Positions 25,302 through 35,141 of a stretch of DNA of 42,109 nt are shown piece by piece. This stretch comes from Syntrophomonadaceae bacterium (GTDB taxonomy: Bacteria > Bacillota > Dethiobacteria > DTU022). The DNA is taken from positions 1-42,109 of the forward strand of contig PUKV01000169.1 in NCBI GenBank assembly GCA_003550645.1. The letters run 5' to 3'. Below the pieces are notes generated by a model. It searched no databases, had not been told where the DNA came from, and was given only the letters and a program-made list of their open reading frames with translations. Position 1 is the first letter of the stretch. The number at the start of each line of letters is the position of its first letter. Position numbers and translations under genes: made by a program.

Positions 25302-26394
25302 AGCCTGTGCTGAGGGAGCGATCAGTGCGGGAGTTCGTTTTTATGCCGGGTACCCTATAACTCCTTCTACAGAGGTAGCTGAACGGATGGCTGCGAGGCT
25401 GCCTGACCTGGGGGGAGTTTTTATTCAGATGGAGGATGAAATAGCCAGCATGGCTGCTGTAATCGGTGCCTCCATTGGCGGTATGAGAACTATTACCGCC
25501 ACCAGCGGACCCGGTTTTTCACTGAAGCAGGAAAACATCGGTTATGCCATTATGGCCGAAATACCCTGCGTTATTGTTGATGTTCAGCGGATGGGGCCCA
25601 GTACAGGTGTTCCAACCGCCCCTTCACAGGGCGATGTAATGCAGGCCCGCTGGGGCACACACGGTGACCACCCTGTTATTGTGTTTTCACCCTCTTCGGT
25701 ATACGAAACCTATTACCTCACTATAGCTGCTGTTAATTTAAGTCAAAAACTGAGACAGCCGGTTATATTGCTCTTGGATGAAGTAATCGGCCATATGAGG
25801 GAAAAGGTTACAATTCCCCGGGATAGTAAATTAATGGTGGAAAAGGTCAGCGATAAAGTACCTGCTGATTGGAAACCCTATGATGAGAAAGGGCTTACTC
25901 CCCTGGTTCCGTTTGGTTTTGGTCACTATTACCATGTGACCGGCCTGTTCCACGACCAGTATGGATTCCCCACCGGGGATCCGCCCCAGGTAGAACGGTC
26001 CCTGGACCGGATCCATGAGAAGCTGGAAAAATCGAGGGATGAAGTGGTGCTGACAAACTATATCGGCCACAAAGAGCCCCGGGTAGTGATTGTGACTTAC
26101 GGTTGTTCAGTGCGTTCAGCCAGGGCGGTGGTTAAAAAAGCTTATTGGAATAACCGTCAACCTGTTGGACTTCTAAGCCTGCAGACCCTGTGGCCCTTCC
26201 CGGACCGCGAGGTAAAAGAACTTGCTAAGAAAGCCGATGTGATTATAGTGCCGGAAATGAATATGGGCCAGATCATTAGCGAAGTGGAACGTCATGTGAA
26301 AGGTGAAGCGGAGGTTATTCCGCTCAATCGTTATGATGGCGAGATGATCAGCCCGGATCAGATTTCTGACTTAATGGGGAGGTGGCTGTCATAG
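25264..26394 (+). CDS. korA: 2-oxoacid:ferredoxin oxidoreductase alpha subunit
   Basis: This 376-residue subunit, with the thiamine-diphosphate pyrimidine-binding and transketolase C-terminal domains, belongs to the KorA/VorB family. The signature GNEACAEGAISAGVRFYAGY then PITPSTEV begins near residue 11, followed by TATSGPGFSLKQENIGYAIM. The gene follows korD and is followed by korB and korC. 2-oxoglutarate is favoured by the glutamate dehydrogenase gene upstream; branched-chain 2-oxoacids are possible. The start follows GAGGAGGC. Confidence 0.93.
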   Translation: MPETKPVLMQGNEACAEGAISAGVRFYAGYPITPSTEVAERMAARLPDLGGVFIQMEDEIASMAAVIGASIGGMRTITATSGPGFSLKQENIGYAIMAEIPCVIVDVQRMGPSTGVPTAPSQGDVMQARWGTHGDHPVIVFSPSSVYETYYLTIAAVNLSQKLRQPVILLLDEVIGHMREKVTIPRDSKLMVEKVSDKVPADWKPYDEKGLTPLVPFGFGHYYHVTGLFHDQYGFPTGDPPQVERSLDRIHEKLEKSRDEVVLTNYIGHKEPRVVIVTYGCSVRSARAVVKKAYWNNRQPVGLLSLQTLWPFPDREVKELAKKADVIIVPEMNMGQIISEVERHVKGEAEVIPLNRYDGEMISPDQISDLMGRWLS

Positions 26395-27218
26395 AACAGT
26401 TAACACAGGATTTTTTAAGGACCAAGAAGCTACCCCATATCTGGTGTCCCGGGTGTGGTAATGGAATTGTCACTGCGGCCCTGGTCAGGGCGATCGAAAG
26501 GGCTGATTACGACCAGCGTGATGTGGTGATCGTATCCGGTATCGGATGTTCTTCACGGGCGGCAGGGTATTTGAACTTCAACACCCTGCACACTACCCAC
26601 GGCCGGGCCCTGGCCTTTGCCACCGGTTTGAAGATGGCCAGGCCTGAATTGAAGCTGTTTGTAATTATGGGTGACGGTGACTGCAGCGCTATCGGCGGCA
26701 ATCACTTTATTCATTCGGCCAGGAGAAATATTGATTTGAATGCCATAGTAGTCAATAACCACATTTACGGTATGACCGGCGGCCAGCATTCCCCGCTGAC
26801 CCCAACCGGTAAAAGGGCGACTACCGCTCCCCGTGGAACCCTGGAACGGGAATTTAACCTTTTAGATCTGGCCAGGGGAGCAGGCTCTACTTTTGGGGCC
26901 AGGGGCAATGCCGCTCAGCCCCGGCAGCTGGAACAGCTGATCGCAAGGGCTGCCAAACATAAAGGCTTTTCAGTAGTCGAAGCTCTTTCACCATGCCCGA
27001 TTGCTTACGGCAGGAGAAACAAGCTGGGCGGGCCTGTTGACATGCTGAAAAATATGAAGGAAAGCAGCATTTCCATAGAACGGGCTGCCGGTAAGGAAGA
27101 TTCTGAGCTGGAAGGTAAAACCATCACCGGGGTTATTTATCAAGATGAAGTTCCTGAATACGCCGCCGAGTACTATTATTCTATCGGTAAAGAAATACCG
27201 GTTAATACAGGCGGTTAA
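26382..27218 (+). CDS. korB: 2-oxoacid:ferredoxin oxidoreductase beta subunit (thiamine-diphosphate binding)
   Basis: This subunit of about 278 residues binds thiamine diphosphate and Mg. It has WCPGCGNG near residue 21, the GDGDCSAIGGNHFIH motif at about 98 and VVNNHIYGMTGGQHSP. The start is unclear. The only standard codon is GTG at 26382, whose G is the last base of the GGGGAGG ribosome binding site. An ATA at 26391, 8 bases after it, would overlap the korA stop as ATAG. No other start codon is present before the conserved region. It lies in the middle of korDABC. Confidence 0.92.
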   Translation: MAVIEQLTQDFLRTKKLPHIWCPGCGNGIVTAALVRAIERADYDQRDVVIVSGIGCSSRAAGYLNFNTLHTTHGRALAFATGLKMARPELKLFVIMGDGDCSAIGGNHFIHSARRNIDLNAIVVNNHIYGMTGGQHSPLTPTGKRATTAPRGTLEREFNLLDLARGAGSTFGARGNAAQPRQLEQLIARAAKHKGFSVVEALSPCPIAYGRRNKLGGPVDMLKNMKESSISIERAAGKEDSELEGKTITGVIYQDEVPEYAAEYYYSIGKEIPVNTGG

Positions 27219-27236
27219 CAAGCGGAGGGAATAGCT

Positions 27237-27821
27237 TTGGGTAACAGGCAGGAGATTTTATTGACCGGAGCCGGAGGACAGGGCCTGATCCTGGCCTCAA
27301 TCATACTGGCCCAGGCTGCGGTCAACGATAACAAGAACGTGGTCCAGACCCAGTCTTATGGTCCGGAAGCACGTGGCGGAGCCAGCATGGCCGGTGTTAT
27401 TATCGATATTGACTCAATTGAATATCCCAAGGTGGTTAATCCGACGGTACTGCTTTGCTTAAACCAGGCTTCTTTTAACAAGTACCTGCCCAAGATTAAG
27501 CAGGTCGGGGAATGCGTAGTGATCGTAGATTCAACTTTCGTCAGTGGGCCTTTCCGGGAAGAATATAAAGTGCAGAGCTACCCGATTACCCAAATGGCCA
27601 GGGAAAAACTGGGCAAAGAAGTTGTTGCCAATATGCTGGCCCTGGGTGTGCTCAATGCCGCTACCGGGCTTGTGGACCGGGAGATCTTTCGGGAAAGCAT
27701 TTTTGAACTGGCCCCCAAGGGCAGCGGCGAGCTGAACCAGGAAGCCTTTGATCTGGGCTACCACCTTTATGAGCAGGGTTCCGGACGTGATGTTGGGCAG
27801 TCGGCGCAAACAAACCAATAA
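27237..27821 (+). CDS. korC: 2-oxoacid:ferredoxin oxidoreductase gamma subunit
   Basis: This is the 194-residue gamma subunit: LLTGAGGQGLILASIILAQA at the N-terminus and QSYGPEARGGASMAGVIID are diagnostic. It completes the four-subunit enzyme. The start is TTG behind CGGAGGG. A strong terminator lies about 95 bases downstream, ending the operon. Confidence 0.93.
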   Translation: MGNRQEILLTGAGGQGLILASIILAQAAVNDNKNVVQTQSYGPEARGGASMAGVIIDIDSIEYPKVVNPTVLLCLNQASFNKYLPKIKQVGECVVIVDSTFVSGPFREEYKVQSYPITQMAREKLGKEVVANMLALGVLNAATGLVDREIFRESIFELAPKGSGELNQEAFDLGYHLYEQGSGRDVGQSAQTNQ

Positions 27822-27850
27822 CTGGCCGGCCCTGGTGTAGATGGAGCAGT

Positions 27851-27869
27851 AACCGGCATTATGCCGGTT
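27851..27869. repeat. Perfect short palindrome downstream of korC
   Basis: AACCGGCAT (27851-27859), one base, and ATGCCGGTT (27861-27869) form a hairpin with outer CAGT/ACTG pairing. TTTAT follows. It may assist termination before the stronger hairpin at 27916. Confidence 0.5.
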
Positions 27870-27915
27870 TATACTGCGTGCATAAGGACTTTTTGTCTTT
27901 ATAAAGTGATAATAT

Positions 27916-27950
27916 GCTCATCGTAGTTTTAGTTTTACGATGAGCTTTTT
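27916..27950 (+). terminator. Rho-independent terminator of the kor operon
   Basis: GCTCATCGTA (27916-27925) pairs perfectly with TACGATGAGC (27936-27945), followed by TTTTT. The stem is 10 bases with a 10-base loop. Confidence 0.88.
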
Positions 27951-28049
27951 AACGGGTGCTTTTGTTCGGACTTCTAAGCGAAAAGCTCTCCCGGCATTGG
28001 GGGCTGTTCTAAAGCCTGTACACTTGAACAGGGAGGATGATTTCTAAGC

Positions 28050-28385
28050 GTGGCTTATGTAATATTGCTTCTTTTTGTTGCTGCCCTGGTTGGACTGGGA
28101 TTTTTGTTGCTACGGTTTATGATGGACCGCGCCATTAAGCAGGTCATCAAAACCTTCCGGGAGAAAGGGGCCCTGGATCCGGAGAATGCCAAAACCGGTC
28201 CTGAGCTAGGTTTGAAGAGCGCCTCTGAAACCAAAATAACCGACGGTATTTTCAAACCGCGGGATTATAAGCCCTATGTTTTTGACTCTTTGTTCCAGTT
28301 GAACATAATTCGGATCACAGATGACGGAAGGTATTATATGTCCGAGCAAACCCTGCAATCTTCAAATTTATCAAAATATGCCTGA
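28050..28385 (+). CDS. Hypothetical membrane-anchored protein
   Basis: I do not recognise this 111-residue protein. It has one N-terminal membrane segment (MAYVILLLFVAALVGLGFLL), then a basic stretch (RFMMDRAIKQVIKTFREKGA) and a soluble domain that ends in a YKPYVFDSLFQLNII segment and RYYMSEQTL. The C-terminal part could be a small winged-helix-like or membrane-peripheral domain, but this is only an impression. The start is GTG with GGGAGG 13 bases upstream. It lies alone between the kor terminator and the valS promoter. Confidence 0.7.
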   Translation: MAYVILLLFVAALVGLGFLLLRFMMDRAIKQVIKTFREKGALDPENAKTGPELGLKSASETKITDGIFKPRDYKPYVFDSLFQLNIIRITDDGRYYMSEQTLQSSNLSKYA

Positions 28386-28411
28386 AGTTATTGATAAATC
28401 CTCGGTCAGGA

Positions 28412-28440
28412 TTGACTTTCAAGGCGTAAAATAATACTAT
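28412..28440 (+). promoter_or_regulatory. Promoter for valS-folC
   Basis: TTGACT (28412-28417) and TACTAT (28435-28440) are separated by 17 bases, about 97 bases before the valS start. The leader contains the palindrome TAACCCGGGTTA at 28483-28494. No T-box sequence (AGGGTGGnACCGCG) is present, unlike many Firmicutes valS genes. Confidence 0.75.
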
Positions 28441-28536
28441 TTATAAGACCGGAACAAAATGTTCAACCATACTTGTAGCAAATAACCCGGGTTAATAGCT
28501 GCTGCTTCTAACCGCCAGATAATATGGGGTGATACT

Positions 28537-31218
28537 GTGACTGATAATATGCTGCCGCCTGTGTACGATCCTGATGCAGTTGAATTGGAAAGATATCATT
28601 TTTGGCTAGCAGGAAATTATTTCCGTGCTTCCGGCAATCCCGATAAGACTCCTTTTACCATAGTTATACCACCACCCAATGTTACCGGATCCCTGCATAT
28701 GGGCCATGCCTTGAATAATACCGTCCAGGATGTCTTGGTGCGCCGCCGCAGGATGCAGGGATTTGACACCCTGTGGCTGCCCGGTTGCGATCATGCCGGC
28801 ATTGCCACTCAGAATGTGGTCGAAAAGCACCTGGCTGAAGAAGGCATAGACAGCCGGGAACTGGGCCGTGAAAAATTTCTGGAGAGGGTCTGGGCCTGGA
28901 AGGATACCTACCAGGAGCGGATTACCAGGCAGCTGCACCGTCTCGGCTGCTCCTGTGATTGGTCGCGGGAGCGCTTTACGATGGACGAAGGCTGCTCGCG
29001 GGCGGTACGCAAAGTATTTGTCGATTTATACCACCAGGGCTTGATTTATCGCGGTGATTATATGATCAACTGGTGTGCGCGCTGCTCGACCGCCCTGTCT
29101 GATATAGAGGTGGAGCATGAGAACGAAGCTTCGACCATTACCCATATCAAGTATCCCCTGGCTGAAAATGGCAAGATGATAACCGTGGCTACTACCCGTC
29201 CCGAATCTATGCTCGGGGATACTGCTGTTGCAGTTCATCCTGACGATGATCGCTACCGGGACCTGATCGGCAAGAAGGTTATCCTGCCCCTGCTTGAGCG
29301 GGAAATACCTATTGTGGCTGATGATTATGTCGCCCCAGAATTTGGCAGCGGTGCTGTTAAAGTAACTCCCGGCCATGATCCCAATGACTTTGCTATTGGA
29401 CAGCGCCACAACCTGGAAGTAATTAAGGTGATCGGTGAGGATGCCAAAATGACAGCTGCAGCCGGGCCTTATGAGGGCATGGACCGCTTCGAGTGCCGCC
29501 GCCAGGTAGTTGAAGATCTAAAGGCTGAAGGATTAATTGAGAGAATTGAAGACTACGAGCACTCTGTCGGTCACTGCCAGCGCTGTGATACGGTGGTTGA
29601 ACCGCTTATTTCCCGCCAGTGGTTCGTAAAGATGAAACCGCTGGCCCGACCGGCCCTGGAAGCGGTTAAAGAGGGGCGCACCGAATTTGTTCCGCCCCGT
29701 TTTACCCGCGTATACAATGAGTGGCTGGAGAATATCCGCGACTGGTGCATATCGCGCCAGATCTGGTGGGGCCACCGCATCCCGGCCTGGTATTGCGATT
29801 GCGGAGAGGTTATTGTGACTTATGAAGATCCGGAAAAATGCCCCTCCTGCAGCAGCAGCAACCTGGTGCAGGATCCGGATGTTCTCGATACCTGGTTTAG
29901 TTCGGCTTTGTGGCCCTTTTCTACCCTGGGTTGGCCTGATAATACACCCGACTTGAAGCATTTTTATCCCACCAGCGTCCTGGTGACCGGTTACGACATT
30001 ATTTTCTTCTGGGTTGCCCGGATGATGTTCATGGGTTTGGCCTTTATGAAAGATGTTCCTTTCCGAACAGTTTATATAACCGGGCTTGTTCGGGACGCCC
30101 TGGGTCGTAAGATGAGCAAATCCCTGGGTAACGGGGTTGACCCTCTTGAAGTTATTGAAAATTACGGGGCGGACACACTGCGTTTTACCCTGATTACCGG
30201 TCAGGCTCCGGGTAATGATCAGCGTTTCAGGCAGGAAAGTGTGGAAGCGGGACGCAATTTTGCCAACAAGATCTGGAACGCATCTCGTTTTGTCCTCATG
30301 AATCTTGGAGATCAGCAAAATAGTGGAGAACAGCCGGCACAGTTTGACCCGGATCAGCTGCCGGATGACCTGAACCGGGCCGACCGCTGGATCCTGCACC
30401 GCTTTAATGAAACTGTCAAAAGGGCCAATGCATTATTTGAAGAATATGAGCTGGGCGAAGCCGCCCGCTTGATTTATGAATACCTGTGGAACGATTTTTG
30501 TGACTGGTATGTTGAGATCAGCAAGTACCATCTCTACCGGGATGGAGCAGGTGCAGATGTAGAGAAGGATCGCATTCGGACCAGGAGCATCCTGGTTTAC
30601 CTGCTCGACGGGGTAATGCGGATCCTCCATCCCTTTATGCCCTTTATTTCTGAGGAAATATGGCAGCAGCTGCCGAACCGCAGGGAAGAAGCCCTGGTGG
30701 TTGCAGCCTGGCCAGAACCTGCTGAAAAGCTGGTTTTCCCCCGGGAAGCTGAAGAGATGGATCTTTTGCAGGAAGTGGTGAGGGCGATCAGGAACCTGCG
30801 CAGCCAGGTCAAACTTGCTCCCGACCAGAAGGCCCCGGTTATAGTCAGAGCGGGAGGGCACTCTGCCACCTGCCTGAAAGAAGAAGCTCATCAGGTCAAA
30901 CGGCTGGCTTCCGTGGATAAACTGGACATTGATCCCGATGCTGAAAAACCGAAACAGGCCCTGACGGCTATTATCGGTGAAACTATAGAAGTTTACCTGC
31001 CCCTGGAAGGTGTGATCGATCTCGGTGCGGAAAAAGCTCGCTTGCAAAAAGAACTTGACCAGGTGGAAGCGGAAATCAAGCGGACCGAGGGTAAGCTGAG
31101 CAGCGAAGGTTTTCTCAACAAGGCTCCGGCTGAAGTTGTAGCCAGGGAAAGATCCCGCCGTGAAGAGCAGGAAGCGAAATTACAAAAATTAAAGCAGAGA
31201 CTGCAGGAGTTAAGCTAG
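28537..31218 (+). CDS. valS: Valyl-tRNA synthetase
   Basis: This class I synthetase (893 residues) charges tRNA-Val. The HIGH motif is HMGH at residues 54-57 in [14 protein letters not shown], and KMSKS is in [14 protein letters not shown]. The editing domain is marked by [17 protein letters not shown]. Zinc-binding cysteines lie in [19 protein letters not shown] and HCQRCD. The C-terminal coiled coil ([20 protein letters not shown]) is typical of ValRS. Start is GTG. folC follows with no gap. Confidence 0.97.
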   Translation: MTDNMLPPVYDPDAVELERYHFWLAGNYFRASGNPDKTPFTIVIPPPNVTGSLHMGHALNNTVQDVLVRRRRMQGFDTLWLPGCDHAGIATQNVVEKHLAEEGIDSRELGREKFLERVWAWKDTYQERITRQLHRLGCSCDWSRERFTMDEGCSRAVRKVFVDLYHQGLIYRGDYMINWCARCSTALSDIEVEHENEASTITHIKYPLAENGKMITVATTRPESMLGDTAVAVHPDDDRYRDLIGKKVILPLLEREIPIVADDYVAPEFGSGAVKVTPGHDPNDFAIGQRHNLEVIKVIGEDAKMTAAAGPYEGMDRFECRRQVVEDLKAEGLIERIEDYEHSVGHCQRCDTVVEPLISRQWFVKMKPLARPALEAVKEGRTEFVPPRFTRVYNEWLENIRDWCISRQIWWGHRIPAWYCDCGEVIVTYEDPEKCPSCSSSNLVQDPDVLDTWFSSALWPFSTLGWPDNTPDLKHFYPTSVLVTGYDIIFFWVARMMFMGLAFMKDVPFRTVYITGLVRDALGRKMSKSLGNGVDPLEVIENYGADTLRFTLITGQAPGNDQRFRQESVEAGRNFANKIWNASRFVLMNLGDQQNSGEQPAQFDPDQLPDDLNRADRWILHRFNETVKRANALFEEYELGEAARLIYEYLWNDFCDWYVEISKYHLYRDGAGADVEKDRIRTRSILVYLLDGVMRILHPFMPFISEEIWQQLPNRREEALVVAAWPEPAEKLVFPREAEEMDLLQEVVRAIRNLRSQVKLAPDQKAPVIVRAGGHSATCLKEEAHQVKRLASVDKLDIDPDAEKPKQALTAIIGETIEVYLPLEGVIDLGAEKARLQKELDQVEAEIKRTEGKLSSEGFLNKAPAEVVARERSRREEQEAKLQKLKQRLQELS

Positions 31219-31221
31219 TTG

Positions 31222-32577
31222 ATGAACAGTGAACAGCGTTACCGGGAAGCCCTGGAGTGGATTCATGGCCTCAGCCGGTTTGGATGCAAGCCGGGTTTGC
31301 AAAGGATGGAAGCCATGCTCGACCTGATCGATAATCCGCATCGACAGGGTGATTATGTCCATATAGCGGGTACCAATGGTAAAGGTTCCACTGCCGCCGT
31401 TCTTGCTTCGCTTTTAAGTACGGCCGGTTACAGGATTGGCCTTTATACCTCACCTTACCTGCTTTCTTTTACCAACCGGATGGCCATTAACGGGCAAGAT
31501 ATAGAGCCTGGCGAGTTGGTAGATCTGGTCGAGTATATCAGGCCGATCGTTGAAGAGGTTACTGCGGATGATCGCTACGGCCAGCCGACCGAATTTGAGG
31601 TGGTTACGGTTCTGGCCCTGACTTACTTTGCCCGGAAGAAGGTCGACCTGGTGGTTCTGGAAGTCGGGCTCGGAGGTCGGCTTGATGCCACCAATGTAGT
31701 CACTCCCCTGTTAAGCATCATCACCAATGTTGATTTGGAACATACCGAGGTGCTTGGCGATACAGTGGAGGCAGTCGCTTCTGAAAAAGCGGGGATCATA
31801 AAACCGGGTGTGCCGGTTCTCACGGCCAGTGATGATCCCATAGTTCTAAACGTTATAAAAAACAGGGCTACTGCGCTTGACGCTTCATTGTACTGCTTGT
31901 TTGCGCCCTGTGTAAATGGAGCGGGGAAGGTTGGCAGGCCTGTATTTAACCCCCGGGTTATTACCGACCGGGGGCAATCTTTTGACTACAGCGGTTTCTA
32001 CAGTTCATACAGCAATCTGTTCATTCCCCTGCGGGGCCGTTACCAGGTTTGCAATGCTGTAACCGCCCTGGCGGCGGTTGAGCTCCTGGCCAAGCAGGGA
32101 TTTGTGGTTGCAGAAAAGGCGATAAGGCAGGGCCTGGCTGAAACCCACTGGCCGGGGCGCCTGGAATTACTTAAAGATAGCCCGAAACTGGTACTGGACG
32201 GGGCTCATAATCCGGCTGCTATCAAGCAAATGGCCCTGGCGATCCCTGAGTATTTTAATTTCAGCCGCCTGATCCTGGTTTTCGGTATTATGGCTGATAA
32301 AGATGCGCCGGCGATGATGGCGGCTATTTTTCCGCTTGCCGAGCGGGTCATTTTCACCAGGGCTTCTATACCACGGGCTGCCGACCCGAACAGGTTGTTT
32401 GAAATTGCCCTGGATAGAACTGGTTTAGACCGGGATAGGGCCGAGGTTATTGAAGATATCGGGGGTGCCCTTGATAGGGCTTTAAGCGAAGCCGCACCCG
32501 AGGACATGGTGCTTGTAACCGGTTCTTTCTATACCGTCAGTGATGCCCGGGCTTACTGGGTCCAGCCGGTTAAATGA
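31222..32577 (+). CDS. folC: Folylpolyglutamate synthase/dihydrofolate synthase
   Basis: This Mur-type ligase adds glutamate to folates and may join dihydropteroate with glutamate. The P-loop is IAGTNGKGSTAAVL at about 49-62; FEVVTVLALTYFARKKVD and VLEVGLGGRLDATN follow, and the C-terminal domain has LVLDGAHNPAAIKQM. About 451 residues. The ATG at 31222 and a TTG at 31219 are both possible starts; AGGAG lies inside the end of valS. valS-folC is a common Firmicutes pair. Confidence 0.94.
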   Translation: MNSEQRYREALEWIHGLSRFGCKPGLQRMEAMLDLIDNPHRQGDYVHIAGTNGKGSTAAVLASLLSTAGYRIGLYTSPYLLSFTNRMAINGQDIEPGELVDLVEYIRPIVEEVTADDRYGQPTEFEVVTVLALTYFARKKVDLVVLEVGLGGRLDATNVVTPLLSIITNVDLEHTEVLGDTVEAVASEKAGIIKPGVPVLTASDDPIVLNVIKNRATALDASLYCLFAPCVNGAGKVGRPVFNPRVITDRGQSFDYSGFYSSYSNLFIPLRGRYQVCNAVTALAAVELLAKQGFVVAEKAIRQGLAETHWPGRLELLKDSPKLVLDGAHNPAAIKQMALAIPEYFNFSRLILVFGIMADKDAPAMMAAIFPLAERVIFTRASIPRAADPNRLFEIALDRTGLDRDRAEVIEDIGGALDRALSEAAPEDMVLVTGSFYTVSDARAYWVQPVK

Positions 32578-32810
32578 CCCCCGGTCTTGTTTCCGGCAAA
32601 TTGGCATACATGAGAATATTTCTAAAAAGGTGATTTATTATATTTTTAATCAGGGCTATAAAAAGCGGTTTTTTAGAAGGACTTTGCAATTATTTAACGA
32701 AAGTAAGTTAAGTTAATTTGTATAAATGTATTTTTTTATTTATACCCAAAAGGATCCTGCCGTCAATGATGTAAAAGGCAGCAAACTAGCTGGAAAGGGT
32801 GAAGATAAAA

Positions 32811-34145
32811 ATGGCCGAGTCGTCTTTTCAGGGAGGCGTTCATCCTGATTATAATAAAGAGTCCACCTCAACGCTGGCCATTGTGGAAATGCCTTTACCG
32901 CAAAAGGTGGTTGTGCCGATGCAGCAGCATATCGGCGCTCCTTGCGAGCTTTTAGCTGATGTAGAAGAGATAGGAAAAGGCTGCGAGGTCAAGGTGGGCC
33001 AGAAGCTTGGTGATAATAAAGGTTTTGTTTCAGCACCCGTTCATGCTCCTATTTCCGGGACAGTCACCGATATCGGCCCTTACAACCATCCCCTGGGCAT
33101 GAAAATTAAAGCGGTAACGATTGAATCGGACGGCCGGGACGAGTGGGCGGAGAATATCAAACCGGCCGGACAGCTGGAAGATCTCTCTCCAGATGATATC
33201 CGTAAAATTGTTCGTGAAGCCGGTATTGTCGGCCTTGGAGGGGCAACTTTCCCTGCCCACGTCAAGCTTTCACCCCCGGAAGACAAACCGATTGATGTGG
33301 TTATAATCAACGGCGCCGAGTGTGAGCCCTACTTAACAGCCGATCACCGGGTTATGCTCGAAAAGGCGGAAGAAATAATCTTTGGCCTGAAGGCAATGAT
33401 GAAAGCGCTAAATGCATCTGAGGGGATTATCGGAGTTGAGGATAACAAGCCCGATGCCTTAAAACAGATGGAACGCCTGGTGGGTGAAGAAGAAAATATC
33501 AGGGTTTGCTCCCTGCCAACAAAATACCCGCAGGGAGCTGAAAAAATGCTGATCTATGCTACCACCGGACGGGTAGTTCCGGCCGGTGATTTGCCGATGG
33601 AGGTTGGCATTGTAAACCACAATGTCGGCACCGCTGTGGCTATTACCCGGGCGATCAAAGAAGGAAAGCCCCTGGTTGAAAGGGTTTTGACTGTAACCGG
33701 TTCCGGGATCAATAAGCCGGCCAATCTTCAGGTTCGGCTGGGAACTCTTGTTTCTGAGATTCTGGAATACTGCGGGGGTATCAGCGACTATACTCTTAAG
33801 CTGGTAATAGGAGGCCCATTGATGGGACTGGCCCAACCGAATGCTGATGTTCCGGTGATCAAGGGAACTTCTGGTATCCTTGCTTTAACCGACGAAGACG
33901 TATACCTGGCCGAAAGCAGCCCCTGTATCAGGTGCGCCAAGTGCGTTGCCGTTTGCCCGATGAACCTGATGCCCACTTCTATTGCCCAGGCTGCGGAGCA
34001 CGGTGATTTTAAGCGGGCAGAGAAGCTTTATGCCCTTGATTGTTTTGAATGCGGTTGCTGTTCTTTTATCTGCCCTTCAAAAATTCCGCTGGTCCAATGG
34101 ATCAGGATTGGTAAAAATGAAATTATGAAAAGGAAGAATAAATAA
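32811..34145 (+). CDS. rnfC: Rnf electron transport complex subunit C
   Basis: RnfC is the peripheral NADH-reacting subunit of the ferredoxin:NAD oxidoreductase. ATG at 32811, 11 bases after GGAAAGGG, gives 444 residues; an in-frame GTG at 32799 overlaps that site. An N-terminal barrel-sandwich domain (SSFQGGVHPDYNKESTS) is followed by the NADH/FMN domain (GIVGLGGATFPAHVKL, INGAECEPYLTADHRVM). Two [4Fe-4S] motifs end the protein: CIRCAKCVAVCP and CFECGCCSFICP. It heads rnfCDGEAB. The 220-base leader contains an A/T-rich dyad (GTATAAAT/ATTTATAC) and a CTGCC/GGCAG hairpin. Confidence 0.96.
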   Translation: MAESSFQGGVHPDYNKESTSTLAIVEMPLPQKVVVPMQQHIGAPCELLADVEEIGKGCEVKVGQKLGDNKGFVSAPVHAPISGTVTDIGPYNHPLGMKIKAVTIESDGRDEWAENIKPAGQLEDLSPDDIRKIVREAGIVGLGGATFPAHVKLSPPEDKPIDVVIINGAECEPYLTADHRVMLEKAEEIIFGLKAMMKALNASEGIIGVEDNKPDALKQMERLVGEEENIRVCSLPTKYPQGAEKMLIYATTGRVVPAGDLPMEVGIVNHNVGTAVAITRAIKEGKPLVERVLTVTGSGINKPANLQVRLGTLVSEILEYCGGISDYTLKLVIGGPLMGLAQPNADVPVIKGTSGILALTDEDVYLAESSPCIRCAKCVAVCPMNLMPTSIAQAAEHGDFKRAEKLYALDCFECGCCSFICPSKIPLVQWIRIGKNEIMKRKNK

Positions 34146-34169
34146 TTCTGCTCTCCGGGAAAGGATGTG

Positions 34170-35141
34170 ATGGTCATAAACGAAAAACTAATTGTATCAT
34201 CATCACCGCATATTAGATCGGTAGAATCGGTCCAGAGCGTGATGATCGATGTATTGATTGCTCTTTTCCCAGCAGCCTTGATGGCAGTACTCCTGTTTGG
34301 TTACCGGGCTCTCATGACGATTATAATCGCGGTAGTTTCCGCCATGCTGGTGGAAGCAGTCTGGCGCCGCAAGCGTGATATATTCAGTGACGGCAGTGCG
34401 GCGGTAACCGGTTTGCTGCTGGCCCTGACCCTCCCGGCCGCAGTGCCCTGGTGGTTGGTAGCTGCCGGTTCGGCATCTGCAATCATTATCGGTAAGCAGG
34501 TTTTTGGCGGGATCGGCTATAACATATTTAACCCCGCCCTGGTCGGTCGGGCCATCCTGGTAGTTTCATGGGGTGCCCATATGGCCGGTGACATCTGGCC
34601 TTCGCCGCAGCCGTTTGCTTTTGGTTTCGATGTTGCTACCGTAACGGGAGCAACTGTGCTGGCTGCACCGGAAATGGCTGTAACTTTTAGCCTGCCGGAG
34701 CTGTTCATCGGCAATATTGCCGGCAGCCTGGGCGAAACTTCTGCCCTGGCTCTCCTGATCGGAGGAGTCTGGTTGGTCTACAAGGGACATATTGATTACA
34801 GGATCCCGGGCGGTTTTATTGGGACCGTCTTTGTCATGGGGCTGCTTTTTGGTGGAGGTTTTTATGGCAATATCTTTACAACCGGCCTTTTTCATGTCTT
34901 TGCCGGTGGGGTTATGATTGGCGCCATATTCATGGCTACTGACTTTGTTACCACTCCGGTTACCCCGGCTGGAAGGCTAATTTTTGGTATCGGCTGCGGC
35001 CTGATCACAATGTTGATCAGGTTGTGGGGAACTCTTCCCGAAGGGGTGACCTTTGCAATCCTGTTAATGAATGCGGTGACGCCGATCATAGATAACTTTA
35101 CAATACCCCGGCAATTCGGGGGGGTGAGAAAAAGTGCGTGA
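34170..35141 (+). CDS. rnfD: Rnf electron transport complex subunit D
   Basis: This membrane subunit of about 323 residues belongs to the NqrB/RnfD family. Many hydrophobic segments are present, with the flavinylation motif region VTGATVLAAP, where the Thr is expected to bind FMN covalently, and the GGIGYNIFNPALVGRA signature. FATDFVTTPVTPAG is also typical. ATG at 34170 is close behind GGGAAAGG; a GTG three bases earlier is possible. It overlaps rnfG by 8 bases. Confidence 0.95.
   Translation: MVINEKLIVSSSPHIRSVESVQSVMIDVLIALFPAALMAVLLFGYRALMTIIIAVVSAMLVEAVWRRKRDIFSDGSAAVTGLLLALTLPAAVPWWLVAAGSASAIIIGKQVFGGIGYNIFNPALVGRAILVVSWGAHMAGDIWPSPQPFAFGFDVATVTGATVLAAPEMAVTFSLPELFIGNIAGSLGETSALALLIGGVWLVYKGHIDYRIPGGFIGTVFVMGLLFGGGFYGNIFTTGLFHVFAGGVMIGAIFMATDFVTTPVTPAGRLIFGIGCGLITMLIRLWGTLPEGVTFAILLMNAVTPIIDNFTIPRQFGGVRKSA

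Noticed and set aside
28386-28536. T-box riboswitch upstream of valS
   Set aside because: No T-box consensus or specifier stem is present; the leader is short and contains only a 12-base palindrome.
29533-30399. 288-codon minus-strand frame opposite valS
   Set aside because: It is antisense to a highly conserved synthetase, with no ribosome binding site or recognisable domain.
32578-32810. Riboswitch in the rnfC leader
   Set aside because: A CTGCC/GGCAG hairpin and an A/T dyad are visible, but no known riboswitch consensus could be matched.
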